Positions 43,618 to 52,276 of a stretch of 64,000 bases of DNA are shown piece after piece; the stretch's first letter is position 1; every line of letters begins with the position of its first letter. The stretch covers positions 2,170,001 through 2,234,000 of the forward strand of contig NZ_AP025506.1 in NCBI RefSeq assembly GCF_024347595.1, in the 5' to 3' direction. Both the position numbers and the translations under genes were made by a program. The notes below the pieces were generated by a model that searched no databases, had not been told where the DNA came from, and saw nothing but the letters and a program-made list of their open reading frames with translations. This DNA comes from Vibrio pomeroyi (lineage in GTDB: Bacteria; Pseudomonadota; Gammaproteobacteria; Enterobacterales; Vibrionaceae).

Positions 43618-44192
43618 TTACAAAAAGGCAAAAAATCCTAGATGCTGCGCTCCTACTCTTCTCTCAACAAGGGTTAGAGGGCACATCTACTGGGCAGATA
43701 GCGAAGACCGCAGGTGTAGCAAAAGCGACGCTGTTTCATCACTTTGAGAACAAATCTCTACTAATTGATGAACTGTTTCGTGAATTGAAAGTAGAGCTAT
43801 TTTCTACTCTTGACCAACACACAGAAATCGCTGAACAAGACCGCTACCAAGCCTTTAAATTCATGTGGATGACAGGGATTGATTGGGCACTAGAAAACCC
43901 TGTCGCCATGAAGTTCTTCACCAATGTACATTTTGACCCAACGACTCAAACTCGTGAAGTCATTGTCTCGCAGATGTTTGCGTCACTCGATGACATCATT
44001 TTGAAAGGACAGCAAGCCGAAGAGTTGATGGTGTTAGACATTAATCTCGTTAGGCACTTCATCCATAGCCACTTTCTGATCTGTGCGAACTGGCTAATCG
44101 AGCAGGACGAGTTATCGCAAGAGCAATCAGCCAAGTACATCAATGATAGCTTTGATATGTGTTGGCGAGCTGTCGGCGGACAAAACCTGTAG
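43614..44192 (+). CDS. TetR-family transcriptional regulator
   Basis: 192 residues. The N-terminal helix-turn-helix is typical: ILDAALLLFSQQGLEGTSTG, then QIAKTAGVAKATLFHHFENK, residues 7-48. The C-terminal ligand domain is all helical and unassigned. The start overlaps the aldehyde dehydrogenase stop (ATGA), so both are made from one message. The palindrome at 42140-42159 is the likely operator, giving a self-regulating aldehyde-response unit. Confidence 0.88.
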   Translation: MITKRQKILDAALLLFSQQGLEGTSTGQIAKTAGVAKATLFHHFENKSLLIDELFRELKVELFSTLDQHTEIAEQDRYQAFKFMWMTGIDWALENPVAMKFFTNVHFDPTTQTREVIVSQMFASLDDIILKGQQAEELMVLDINLVRHFIHSHFLICANWLIEQDELSQEQSAKYINDSFDMCWRAVGGQNL

Positions 44193-44680
44193 TCTCCACA
44201 CTCTTCGAAGCTATTCTTTCAAAGAACACTCTAAAGCGCCTCATGGTTATCTCATGGTTATATTGGCGCTTTAATTATTTGGATACATTTCAATCAAGCC
44301 ACCATATTGACTTTAAGCACACTCTTTCAGTAACATCCCACCATCATTTCAAAAGAGAATAACGCCATAATGAAGTACTAACATCCTGACATCCGATTTA
44401 TTTTTATAAAAATCATTTGGACACTCGGGGTTAGTGGGCGTTACTTCGTCATCTATTTTCGCGACAAATCAAGTTCTAAAAGATCCGTCTTTTGACAACA
44501 TGAATCTTGCAGAACTGTACCTCAAAGACAGAAATCATCTCATCACAGGTTTTCTATTTTTGATTGGTCATCTACCTAAGTAACGTCTTTGGCGATCTAT
44601 TGTTAGAGTCCTACATTGGAGTCTATATAGAAAAGCGCCCCACCCCTTTTACTCGTTTACACGTAAAGGGAGGTATTTTT
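44193..44680. other. 488-nt gap before the ABC-F gene
   Basis: The left part has a terminator-like inverted repeat, AAAGCGCC (44233-44240) and GGCGCTTT (44265-44272), whose loop holds two direct copies of TCATGGTTAT; ATTATTT follows. The rest is the ABC-F leader, about 400 nt. Short frames in it lack ribosome sites. Long leaders are common before ABC-F genes, but I see no clear leader peptide or attenuator. Confidence 0.5.
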
Positions 44681-46255
44681 ATGCCTACTATTTTAGCCAA
44701 TAATCTCTCATTCCAACTCGATACTGGTGAATGGCTATTTAAAGACATCACCTTCAATTTGAACTCGCGACTGACTGGCTTAGTTGGAAGAAACGGAGCC
44801 GGAAAATCGTTGTTACTTTCATTACTCACAGGGCAAGCGCAACCGACCTCAGGCAGTGTTTCCAGACAAGGCTCGATCGGCTTTTACTCACAATTACCTT
44901 CAGAGCTTTTGGATAGCGAAATCAACATTGCTGACTTCTTAGGTATCACTGACAAGCTCAATGCCTTGCAAGCAATCGAACAAGGTAGCTGCGAAATTCA
45001 GCACTTCAATATCGTTGGTGACGATTGGGATTTACAAGAAACCACTCATCAGCTTTTAGCTACTTTGAAAATAACCAGTGAGTTAACTACACCATGCAAC
45101 ACATTAAGCGGTGGCCAACTTGCCCTCTTGCAACTTCATCGCTTATTTACATCGAATCACGACATATTAATTCTCGATGAACCTTCCAATCATTTGGATA
45201 ACGACGGACGAAATTGGTTATTAGAGCAGTGCCAGTTGTTTGAAGGCAAAATACTAATCGTAAGTCACGATCGAAGCTTATTGAGACACATGGAGGGGAT
45301 CTACCATCTCAATAGTTTGGGGTTACGTTTCTACAGAGGAAACTACGATGATTACTTCAAACAAATGTCGAGCCAAAGTGAAGCATTAGACAAGCAGATT
45401 GCGTATCACCAATCCGAAAAGAAACGTCTGGAGCGCCAAGATCAAGCCAATAAAGAAAAAGCACAGCAACGTGAGTCTCAAGGTAACCGACTCAGAAAGT
45501 CAGGCAGCCAACCCAAGATATTATTGGATGCGATGAAAGACAAAGCAGGACGAACTCAAGGGGCATCAGCCACTAGCCAAAAGAACTTAAAGGACCAAAA
45601 CCAACATAAGCTTCAATCTCTAAAAGAACAAAAGGAGCAACTCAAACCACAAGCGTTGTATCTGCAACAGGGCAATAACAGTAAAAAGAACTCACTACTA
45701 ACCGTTGAAGATTGCCACCTGAGTTTTGGTTCTGGCGCTCCCATCAACTTTTCTATGTCACAAGGTGAACGGTGTTATCTTACTGGTGCAAACGGCTGTG
45801 GAAAGTCGACGCTGTTAAAGGCCATTCATGGTCAACACTCGAACTATACAGGCTCCATTAAACGCTTAGGAACCACAGCATACTTGGATCAACACTTTGG
45901 ACTGTTAAACACCTACGACAACATGCTCGATAGCCTGATGACACATAGCTGCGGCATGACAGAAAGTGACGCACGCACCTTGTTAGCTGGCATCGGGTTT
46001 AGGCGAGACTCCGTCTACCGCAAAGTAGCTCACCTAAGCGGTGGAGAAAAAATGAAACTGGCGATGTTGATCGTCAGCCATCAACAGGATTCGCCATTAC
46101 TGCTGCTCGATGAACCAGACAATCACCTAGACATCGACTCAAAGCAAATACTGGCGTCGGCTTTACGTGAATATCAAGGCGCGTTCATCCTAGTTAGCCA
46201 TGATGCTGATTTTGTGGAGGAGGTAGGCGTAAGCCAGAATCATATACAGCTTTAA
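44681..46255 (+). CDS. ABC-F family ATPase (ribosome-associated type)
   Basis: 524 residues with two ABC domains and no membrane segment. Domain 1: Walker A GRNGAGKSLLL, signature TLSGGQLALLQL, Walker B ILILDEPSNHLD. Domain 2: Walker A GANGCGKSTLL, signature HLSGGEKMKLAML, Walker B LLLLDEPDNHLD. Between them is a charged, Lys/Gln-rich linker (about 250-350) as in ABC-F proteins, which act on the ribosome and not in transport. I chose ATG 44681 because GGGAGG lies 7 nt upstream; an in-frame start at 44564 would add 39 non-conserved residues. It does not clearly match EttA, Uup, YheS or YbiT. A role in translation stalling relief or antibiotic protection is possible but unproven. Confidence 0.83.
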   Translation: MPTILANNLSFQLDTGEWLFKDITFNLNSRLTGLVGRNGAGKSLLLSLLTGQAQPTSGSVSRQGSIGFYSQLPSELLDSEINIADFLGITDKLNALQAIEQGSCEIQHFNIVGDDWDLQETTHQLLATLKITSELTTPCNTLSGGQLALLQLHRLFTSNHDILILDEPSNHLDNDGRNWLLEQCQLFEGKILIVSHDRSLLRHMEGIYHLNSLGLRFYRGNYDDYFKQMSSQSEALDKQIAYHQSEKKRLERQDQANKEKAQQRESQGNRLRKSGSQPKILLDAMKDKAGRTQGASATSQKNLKDQNQHKLQSLKEQKEQLKPQALYLQQGNNSKKNSLLTVEDCHLSFGSGAPINFSMSQGERCYLTGANGCGKSTLLKAIHGQHSNYTGSIKRLGTTAYLDQHFGLLNTYDNMLDSLMTHSCGMTESDARTLLAGIGFRRDSVYRKVAHLSGGEKMKLAMLIVSHQQDSPLLLLDEPDNHLDIDSKQILASALREYQGAFILVSHDADFVEEVGVSQNHIQL

Positions 46256-46285
46256 ACTTCGTCGATTCGTTCAATGAACTTAGTT

Positions 46286-46317
46286 AGGCGAGCATCGTTC
46301 CGGTGCTCGCCTTTCTC
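46286..46317 (+). terminator. Rho-independent terminator after the ABC-F gene
   Basis: AGGCGAGCA and TGCTCGCCT form a 9-bp stem with a 9-nt loop, followed by TTCTC. The T-run is weak. Confidence 0.65.
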
Positions 46318-46369
46318 GATTGAGACAAGTACACTACGCGCCTCGAACATCTATTCATAAGGCTAAGGT

Positions 46370-47608
46370 TTGCATACTCTAGAACAATTAAAATCAGGGC
46401 AACTAAAAGGTATTAAGCGCTTAAAACTGTCAGAAGGTCTCACCGAATTTCCATTAGAGATCTTAGAGCTCGCCGATTCACTAGAGATTCTGGATCTTTC
46501 AGGAAATCAGCTGTCGGAGCTTCCACAGCAGTTAACACAGCTGACTAACCTGCGTATTATCTTTGCGTCGAATAACCTATTTACGCACCTTCCTGATGTT
46601 CTCGGTTCGCTTCCTAAGCTTGAAATGGTTGGCTTTAAGACCAACCAAATCAAAACCGTGAGTGAAGAGTCTCTACCCGTTCAATTACGCTGGTTAATTC
46701 TGACCGACAATGCCATCGAAGTTCTACCGAACTCACTAGGTGAAAGACCACGACTGCAAAAACTGGCACTCGCAGGCAACCAACTTCGGACTTTACCTGA
46801 GAGTATGGAAAACCTATCCAACCTCGAACTGGTTCGATTGTCTGCAAACCAACTGACAGAATTCCCAGAGTTCCTTATTAAGCTACCAAAACTGGCGTGG
46901 TTAGCGTTTGCGGGTAATCCATTTTGCAAACACCCGAGCAGCTTAGATAACGTGCCAGCGGTGAGTTCTCAATGTTACTCATTGAATCAAGTGCTTGGCC
47001 AAGGCGCTTCAGGCGTGATATCTCATGCTAATTGGTTAAACAGTGACTTTGATTTCCCTCAGGAAGTTGCGGTTAAAGTATTCAAAGGCGAAGTTACAAG
47101 CGACGGTTACCCACATGATGAACTGGAAGCGTGTCTTCAAGCTGGTCACCATAGCAACCTAGTCAAATCTATCGCCCAAGTAGACGAGCAAGATTACCTT
47201 GCGTTGGTGATGGAGCTTATCCCAAGCAACTATTACAACCTAGGCTTGCCACCGACACTCGAGACTTGCACGCGTGATACTTTCCCAGAAGGTTTCGAAC
47301 TTCCTATCGCGCAAATCGACAACATCGTTACTCAAATGATTGATGTATTTAACCACCTCCACGACAACAAGGTTTGTCACGGTGACTTGTATGCGCACAA
47401 CACCCTAGTCAATGAGCAAGGCCAAATGATCTTTGGTGATTTTGGCGCAGCGACTATCTACGGTTACCTGACCGAAGAGCAACAACAGGGGATTCGACGC
47501 ATCGAAGCTCGCGCTCTCAAGTACTTTATTGAAGACCTATTAACGGTTTGCTCTACTGGCGACATAGATTCAGAACTGTACAAGAAACTTGAAAACTATC
47601 ACGCATAA
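46370..47608 (+). CDS. Leucine-rich-repeat protein with C-terminal eukaryote-like protein kinase domain
   Basis: 412 residues. Residues 1-185 hold about seven LRRs of 23 residues (SLEILDLSGNQLSELPQQL type). Residues 200-400 form a Hanks-type kinase: Gly loop VLGQGASGV, Lys in EVAVKVFKG, catalytic loop CHGDLYAHNTLV (HGD in place of HRD) and DFGAA. All key catalytic residues are kept, but the C-lobe is short, with few residues after DFG, so it is a compact kinase. There is no signal peptide or membrane segment, so it should be cytoplasmic. The start is TTG at 46370, with AAGG seven bases upstream; no ATG fits. The substrate is unknown. It stands alone between terminators. Confidence 0.85.
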   Translation: MHTLEQLKSGQLKGIKRLKLSEGLTEFPLEILELADSLEILDLSGNQLSELPQQLTQLTNLRIIFASNNLFTHLPDVLGSLPKLEMVGFKTNQIKTVSEESLPVQLRWLILTDNAIEVLPNSLGERPRLQKLALAGNQLRTLPESMENLSNLELVRLSANQLTEFPEFLIKLPKLAWLAFAGNPFCKHPSSLDNVPAVSSQCYSLNQVLGQGASGVISHANWLNSDFDFPQEVAVKVFKGEVTSDGYPHDELEACLQAGHHSNLVKSIAQVDEQDYLALVMELIPSNYYNLGLPPTLETCTRDTFPEGFELPIAQIDNIVTQMIDVFNHLHDNKVCHGDLYAHNTLVNEQGQMIFGDFGAATIYGYLTEEQQQGIRRIEARALKYFIEDLLTVCSTGDIDSELYKKLENYHA

Positions 47609-47651
47609 GCGCTACCAAGCCTAAGTAGCCAATCAAGGTTCGATAGAAATG

Positions 47652-47682
47652 AAAAAAGCTAACGTTTGACGTTAGCTTTTTT
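47652..47682. terminator. Bidirectional terminator after the LRR-kinase gene
   Basis: AAAAAAGCTAACGT and ACGTTAGCTTTTTT form a 14-bp stem with a 3-nt loop, with T-runs on both strands. It serves the kinase gene and the converging gene ending at 47712. Confidence 0.9.
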
Positions 47683-47711
47683 GCTTTTGGACTTTGATGA
47701 GTCAAACCGAG

Positions 47712-48149
47712 TTAACTAGCTTCCACCTGAACAAGCTTAAGGTAAGAGTGAAGCTCTTGGTTTTTATATTCCACCGCTGAGTGGATATTCAAGTCTTTAC
47801 ACGCAACCACATCAAACTGGTAACGATTGTCACCTTTACTGATTTCAACTTGCAGCAACCCGCCTTTCAGCAACCAATGACCTTGAGTTTCAAACCGATC
47901 AAACAAGCGGTATTCCGTTAGGCTGCCATCCGAATAAAAGTGAACCTCAGTAATGTACCCTGCTGGGCAACTTTTTACCCAAGTACGCCCTAAGACATCC
48001 TCTGCAACAAAGTTTCTTTTGCTCTCGCACCACTTTAAATAATCGGCGCTCTCGCTCAAGTCACTGTCTAAGTCGTGTTTATCCAGTAACTTTTGCTCTT
48101 GCTGTTCGCGGCAGTAAAGCTGAAGCAGTGTCTGTTGGTTATCACTCAT
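47712..48149 (-). CDS. Uncharacterised protein (145 residues)
   Basis: I do not recognise this protein. It begins with a polar helical stretch (about residues 1-50) and then looks like a small beta-rich domain: EDVLGRTWVKSCPAGYITEVHF, SLTEYRLF, GHWLLKGGLLQVEI, AVEYKNQEL. The alternation of strands and the aromatic positions suggest a lipocalin-like or small barrel domain, but this is only an impression. No signal peptide. I chose ATG 48149, with AGGGAT upstream; a TTG at 48158 in frame is possible. A perfect pentanucleotide repeat lies just upstream of its ribosome site. Confidence 0.7.
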   Translation of the reverse strand: MSDNQQTLLQLYCREQQEQKLLDKHDLDSDLSESADYLKWCESKRNFVAEDVLGRTWVKSCPAGYITEVHFYSDGSLTEYRLFDRFETQGHWLLKGGLLQVEISKGDNRYQFDVVACKDLNIHSAVEYKNQELHSYLKLVQVEAS

Positions 48150-48171
48150 TAATCGCAATCCCTAGCTAGTT

Positions 48172-48204
48172 AATCCAATCCAATCCAATCCAATCCAATC
48201 CAAT
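48172..48204. repeat. Pentanucleotide tandem repeat AATCC, six copies
   Basis: AATCC is repeated six times without error from 48172 to 48201, and AAT continues to 48204. It lies between yqfB and the 145-residue gene (both minus strand), about 20 nt upstream of the latter's start. Copy number is likely to vary between strains. Confidence 0.9.
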
Positions 48205-48209
48205 AAGGC

Positions 48210-48527
48210 TTAAGCTACCAACTCATAAGAGACAACATAAAGCTCAGAGATCCCAGGGTAGATGTCTTGAATTACGCCCTTCAGAACTTCTAACGTCATG
48301 TTCTCTTGCTGAGCATGGAACTCACCCAGTTCATCAAACAAGATTGGCTCTACACTGATGATTTTAAGATTACAGAACACACGTCCTTGCTCTAGCGTTG
48401 ATACTTCCACAACGCTACCTGGCAGGTAATCGCGCTCAGATTCATCACGAATAGTAATCGTCTTTTTGCCTGAAAGGATGTCGTTTTCAAAACGCTCGAA
48501 GAACGTCATAGTGGTAGGTGCGGTCAT
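48210..48527 (-). CDS. yqfB: N4-acetylcytidine amidohydrolase, YqfB (ASCH domain)
   Basis: 105-residue single ASCH domain, close to E. coli YqfB along its full length: ITFFERF-like start (MTFFERFENDIL), SGKKTITIRDESE, QENMTLEVLKGVI, DIYPG. YqfB hydrolyses N4-acetylcytidine to cytidine and acetate. The catalytic Lys and Thr in GKKTIT and the Glu in QENMT are kept. It is preceded by a heptanucleotide repeat and the rplT terminator, so it has its own promoter. Confidence 0.9.
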   Translation of the reverse strand: MTAPTTMTFFERFENDILSGKKTITIRDESERDYLPGSVVEVSTLEQGRVFCNLKIISVEPILFDELGEFHAQQENMTLEVLKGVIQDIYPGISELYVVSYELVA

Positions 48528-48603
48528 TTATCTCTATCGCTTAACATTGAAAGGTTAGGTAGATGTTTATATACCAGAATGCCTGTTCAAGCGAATAAAA
48601 ATT

Positions 48604-48655
<52 letters not shown>

Positions 48656-48683
48656 GAATACGGCAGAGCTAAATACAGGCAAT

Positions 48684-48711
48684 AAAAAAGGAGAACCAAA
48701 GTTCTCCTTTT
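48684..48711 (-). terminator. Rho-independent terminator after rplT
   Basis: On the minus strand AAAAGGAGAAC and GTTCTCCTTTT form an 11-bp stem with a 4-nt loop, followed by a T-run. It ends the thrS-infC-rpmI-rplT transcript. Confidence 0.88.
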
Positions 48712-48736
48712 CTTAAACCTTTAAGCTAACTCTAAA

Positions 48737-49090
48737 TTATAGAGATGCTTTCGCTTTTTCAACTAGAACAGCAAATGCTGCTTTGTCGAATACTGCGATG
48801 TCAGCAAGAATCTTACGATCGATCTCGATAGATGCTTTCTTAAGACCGTTGATGAAACGGCTGTAAGATAGACCATTTTGACGAGATGCCGCGTTGATAC
48901 GTGCAATCCAAAGTTGACGGAATTGACGTTTCTTGTTGCGACGGTCACGGTAAGCGTATTGACCAGCTTTGGTAACTGCTTGGAAAGCTACGCGGTAAAC
49001 ACGTGAACGTGCTCCGTAGTAACCTTTAGCTTGTTTTAGAACTTTCTTATGACGTGCACGAGCTTGTACACCACGTTTTACGCGAGGCAT
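48737..49090 (-). CDS. rplT: 50S ribosomal protein L20
   Basis: 117 residues: [20 protein letters not shown] at the N-terminus, [23 protein letters not shown], and [20 protein letters not shown] are standard for L20. It binds 23S rRNA early in assembly and in many bacteria represses its own operon at the mRNA level. It is 42 nt downstream of rpmI and last in the operon. pheS and pheT, which follow it in E. coli, are absent here. Confidence 0.98.
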   Translation of the reverse strand: MPRVKRGVQARARHKKVLKQAKGYYGARSRVYRVAFQAVTKAGQYAYRDRRNKKRQFRQLWIARINAASRQNGLSYSRFINGLKKASIEIDRKILADIAVFDKAAFAVLVEKAKASL

Positions 49091-49132
49091 TATGCTTCTC
49101 CTAAACTAAACGAATTTATAAACTAAAAAGAA

Positions 49133-49327
49133 TTAAGCGTATGGCATCATACGTAGAACTTGAGCAACTTCACATTTAGGAAGGATCGAGTTCGGACGTA
49201 GCTGACGCTTGTTCTTAGTAGTACGCTTAGTCAGGATGTGACGTTTACCAGCGTGCTTAAACTTAATACCACCAGCAGTTTTCTGGAAACGCTTAGCAGC
49301 ACCTTTGTTGGTTTTCATCTTAGGCAT
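49133..49327 (-). CDS. rpmI: 50S ribosomal protein L35
   Basis: 64 residues with the typical [15 protein letters not shown] start and [15 protein letters not shown]. Ribosome site GGAG 9 nt upstream. It sits between infC and rplT as in most bacteria. A hairpin with terminator form precedes it (49381-49410), so its level may be tuned separately from infC. Confidence 0.98.
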   Translation of the reverse strand: MPKMKTNKGAAKRFQKTAGGIKFKHAGKRHILTKRTTKNKRQLRPNSILPKCEVAQVLRMMPYA

Positions 49328-49380
49328 GATGAATAACTCCGCATTGTTGAGTTGTTAATAACATAGTAATTAGGGCGAAT

Positions 49381-49411
49381 AAAACCCCGCAACCTGAGGC
49401 TGCAGGGTTCA
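49381..49411 (-). promoter_or_regulatory. Terminator-like hairpin between infC and rpmI
   Basis: On the minus strand AACCCTGCA pairs with TGCGGGGTT (9 bp, one G-T pair) around GCCTCAGGT, then TTATT. It lies inside the operon, 54 nt before rpmI. It could be an attenuator, or part of an L20-responsive structure; the sequence does not show which. Confidence 0.55.
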
Positions 49412-49431
49412 ATTACTTGCAAAGCCGTTAA

Positions 49432-49983
49432 TTACTTCTTTTTAGGGGCCAATACCATGATCATCTGGCGACCTTCAATTCTCGTTGGGAAAGATTCGAC
49501 TACTGCAAATTCTTCAGTATCCGCTTTCAAACGATTAAGAACGTCAACACCGATGTCTTGGTGAGCCATTTCGCGGCCACGGAAGCGAATTGTTACCTTC
49601 ACTTTGTTGCCGTCTTCTAGGAAACCAGTCAGGTTGCGTAGTTTTACCTGATAGTCTCCAATATCAGTTCCAGGACGGAATTTAACTTCCTTAATCTGAA
49701 CCTGTTTTTGCTTCTTCTTCTGCTCTTTCGCAGCTTTGCTCTTCTCGAAGAGGAACTTACCGTAGTCCATCACACGACAAACTGGCGGCTCGGCGTTAGG
49801 GCTGATCTCTACAAGATCCATACCAGCTTCATTTGCAGCTTCCATCGCTTCAGCGATTGAAACCACACCAACAGCTTCGCCGTCAGCGCCAGTTAGACGC
49901 ACTTCACGAACGCCACGAATGTCACCGTTTAAACGGTGCTGGTTTTGTTTGGCCGGTTGTTGGCCACGTCTTCCGCCTTTAAT
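49432..49983 (-). CDS. infC: Translation initiation factor IF-3 (AUU start)
   Basis: 183 residues, matching the full length of IF-3. N-domain: [19 protein letters not shown] start (here [16 protein letters not shown]), then [22 protein letters not shown]; linker [10 protein letters not shown]-domain [15 protein letters not shown] and [11 protein letters not shown]. The usual start codons are missing from the conserved N-terminus; the fitting one is ATT at 49983-49981, read as AUU, with GGAGGAA upstream. AUU is the known start of E. coli infC, where IF-3 discriminates against it and so limits its own synthesis. The thrS stop lies 2 nt before this codon. A start at an internal site (49902) would remove 27 conserved residues. 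Confidence 0.95.
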   Translation of the reverse strand: MKGGRRGQQPAKQNQHRLNGDIRGVREVRLTGADGEAVGVVSIAEAMEAANEAGMDLVEISPNAEPPVCRVMDYGKFLFEKSKAAKEQKKKQKQVQIKEVKFRPGTDIGDYQVKLRNLTGFLEDGNKVKVTIRFRGREMAHQDIGVDVLNRLKADTEEFAVVESFPTRIEGRQMIMVLAPKKK

Positions 49984-49985
49984 AG

Positions 49986-51914
49986 CTATTCCTCCAGATT
50001 GAGCTTACGGCTTGAAACCTCAGCTTGGATGTATGAAATAAAGTCATCCACTTTAAACTTGCCAAGGTCTTTACCTTTACGTGTACGTACTGCAATTTCG
50101 CCGGCTTCCATTTCTTGGTCACCACACACAAGCATGAACGGTACACGTTTCAAAGTATGTTCGCGGATTTTAAAGCCAATCTTCTCATTTCTCAAGTCTG
50201 CTTTGACTCTAAATCCACTTTTTTGCAGTTTTTTCGTAATTTCTTGTACATATTCAGACTGTTTGTCTGTAATGCCCATTACAACCGCTTGTTCTGGTGC
50301 CAACCACGTTGGGAAGAAACCAGCGTATTCTTCAATAAGAATACCGATGAAGCGTTCTAGTGAACCTAAAATCGCGCGGTGGATCATAACTGGCGTGTGA
50401 CGCTCGTTATCTTCACCTACGTAAGTAGCACCTAAACGTTCTGGTAATGCAAAATCGAGCTGCACTGTACCACATTGCCATGCGCGGTCCAAACAATCAT
50501 GCAAAGTAAATTCAATCTTAGGTCCGTAGAACGCGCCCTCGCCTTCTTGAATCTCGTATGCAATCTCTAATGCTTCTAGCGCTTGCTTAAGGTCGGCCTC
50601 TGCACGGTCCCACATTTCGTCTGAACCTACACGCTGTTCTGGACGAGTAGATAGCTTAACAACAATGTTTTCGAAACCGAAAGTTGTGTAAGTATCGTAA
50701 ACCATATCAATACAAGCTTTAACTTCTTGTTGAACTTGGTCTTCAGTACAGAATACGTGAGCATCATCTTGAGTGAAGCCACGAACACGCATGATGCCGT
50801 GAAGTGCGCCAGACGGCTCGTTACGGTGACATGAGCCAAACTCAGCCATACGTAGCGGTAGATCACGGTAAGATTTCAAACCTTGGTTGAAGATTTGAAC
50901 GTGACCAGGACAGTTCATTGGCTTGATAGCGTATTCACGGTTCTCTGAAGAAGTCGTGAACATTGCTTCTGCGTACTTGTCCCAGTGACCAGAGCGTTCC
51001 CAAAGAACACGGTCCATCATTAATGGGCCTTTAACTTCTTGGTATTCGTACTCAGTCAGTTTCTGACGAATAAATACTTCTAGCTCACGGAAGATAGTCC
51101 AACCGTTGTGGTGCCAGAACACCATGCCTGGTGCTTCTTGCTGCATGTGGAATAGGTCAAGCGCTTTACCGATTTTACGGTGGTCACGTTTAGCCGCTTC
51201 TTCTAGGCGCACAAGGTGAGCTTTAAGCGCCTTCTTGTCGTGAAATGCAGTGCCGTAGATACGTTGAAGCATCTTGTTGTCACTATTACCACGCCAGTAA
51301 GCACCCGCTACGTTAAGTAGAGTGAAGTGCTGACAGAAGCTCATGTTAGGCACGTGTGGACCACGACACATATCGATGTATTCTTCGTGGTGGTACAGAC
51401 CTGGACGATCGTCTTTAGAAACGTTCTCGTCCAAGATTTCAATCTTGTAAGTTTCGCCGCGAGCTTCGAATGCGTCGCGCGCTTCCTGCCAGCTAACTTT
51501 CTTCTTAACAACCTGGTACTTGGTCTTCGCTAGCTCTTTCATGCGCTTTTCGATCTTTTCTAGATCTTCTTGCGTTAGAGAGTGCTCAAGGTCGATATCG
51601 TAGTAGAAACCGTTATCGATGGTAGGACCGATCGCCATTTTCGCTTCTGGAAAAAGCTGCTTAACCGCGTGGCCTAAAAGGTGAGCACAAGAGTGACGAA
51701 CGATCTCAAGGCCATCAACTTCATCTTTAGCTGTGATGATTTCTAGGCTTGCATCGTTTTCGATAAGATCACAAGCATCAACACGCTCGCCGTCTACACG
51801 ACCAGCAATGGTTGCTTTCGCAAGACCAGGACCGATTGATAGGGCAACATCTAGAGTTGATACAGGGTTGTCAAATTGACGCTGACTACCGTCAGGAAGA
51901 GTAATAATTGGCAT
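49986..51914 (-). CDS. thrS: Threonine--tRNA ligase
   Basis: 642 residues, the same as E. coli ThrRS. In order: TGS domain ([15 protein letters not shown]), editing domain ([24 protein letters not shown] with the zinc-like HXXXH, and the later [13 protein letters not shown]), the class II catalytic core (motif 2 [19 protein letters not shown] split as [15 protein letters not shown]; motif 3 [13 protein letters not shown]) with zinc-site Cys in [10 protein letters not shown], and the anticodon domain. I chose ATG 51914, with AAAGGA upstream; longer frames to 51953 would run over the regulatory leader. The stop is 2 nt from the infC start, with its ribosome site inside thrS. The leader carries an operator-like structure that suggests translational self-control. 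Confidence 0.97.
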   Translation of the reverse strand: MPIITLPDGSQRQFDNPVSTLDVALSIGPGLAKATIAGRVDGERVDACDLIENDASLEIITAKDEVDGLEIVRHSCAHLLGHAVKQLFPEAKMAIGPTIDNGFYYDIDLEHSLTQEDLEKIEKRMKELAKTKYQVVKKKVSWQEARDAFEARGETYKIEILDENVSKDDRPGLYHHEEYIDMCRGPHVPNMSFCQHFTLLNVAGAYWRGNSDNKMLQRIYGTAFHDKKALKAHLVRLEEAAKRDHRKIGKALDLFHMQQEAPGMVFWHHNGWTIFRELEVFIRQKLTEYEYQEVKGPLMMDRVLWERSGHWDKYAEAMFTTSSENREYAIKPMNCPGHVQIFNQGLKSYRDLPLRMAEFGSCHRNEPSGALHGIMRVRGFTQDDAHVFCTEDQVQQEVKACIDMVYDTYTTFGFENIVVKLSTRPEQRVGSDEMWDRAEADLKQALEALEIAYEIQEGEGAFYGPKIEFTLHDCLDRAWQCGTVQLDFALPERLGATYVGEDNERHTPVMIHRAILGSLERFIGILIEEYAGFFPTWLAPEQAVVMGITDKQSEYVQEITKKLQKSGFRVKADLRNEKIGFKIREHTLKRVPFMLVCGDQEMEAGEIAVRTRKGKDLGKFKVDDFISYIQAEVSSRKLNLEE

Positions 51915-52276
51915 TATTTGTCCTTTACAGTGGTGTTGCACACCAAGCAACACATGAAAATGTTTAATATATGTTTGTCAGTCAACGAGTATGTTGACCG
52001 GAGATATATGCATAATAAAGATACCCACATAGAAGCAAATACAGATGCCCCATTTGTAGGTATCCGAGCATTGTAACGAAATAATATAAAATGACAATGA
52101 CAGAGGGTCTCTCGCGGCTTTCTTATAACTCCGATAGATAAGAATTTGTCATGCTAACCAACACCTTCCCTCTCCTACAAACCCACTCTTGAGCTACTCT
52201 AATCCAACATAGCAGTTTCGATTTAGTCATTTAGAACTAAGCTATAGAGAAGTAACGGATTACGGATGAGGTGCAT
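51915..52276. other. Divergent gap between thrS and DUF3187 gene
   Basis: 362 nt. The left third is the thrS leader with its operator-like structures. The rest is AT-rich and should carry both promoters. The pair GATACC and GGTATC (around 52020-52065) could form a further long-range stem in the thrS message. No gene seen. Confidence 0.5.
51933..51998 (-). promoter_or_regulatory. thrS leader operator: tRNA-Thr-like stem-loop plus upstream stem-loop
   Basis: In the mRNA, GUGUUGC and GCAACAC (51953-51947 and 51939-51933) form a perfect 7-bp stem with the 7-nt loop UUGGUGU. Read as an anticodon loop it has U33 followed by GGU, a tRNA-Thr anticodon. A second stem-loop, GUCAAC and GUUGAC (51998-51981), lies upstream, with an AU-rich single-stranded stretch between. 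E. coli thrS has this order: domain 4 stem-loop, unpaired domain 3, anticodon-like domain 2, then the ribosome site. ThrRS binds it and blocks translation. The anticodon-like bases lie about 29 nt before the AUG, close to the E. coli position as I recall it. Confidence 0.75.

Noticed and set aside
49432..49902. infC starting at an internal codon at 49902
   Set aside because: This would remove 27 conserved N-terminal residues that are encoded in frame from the AUU at 49983.
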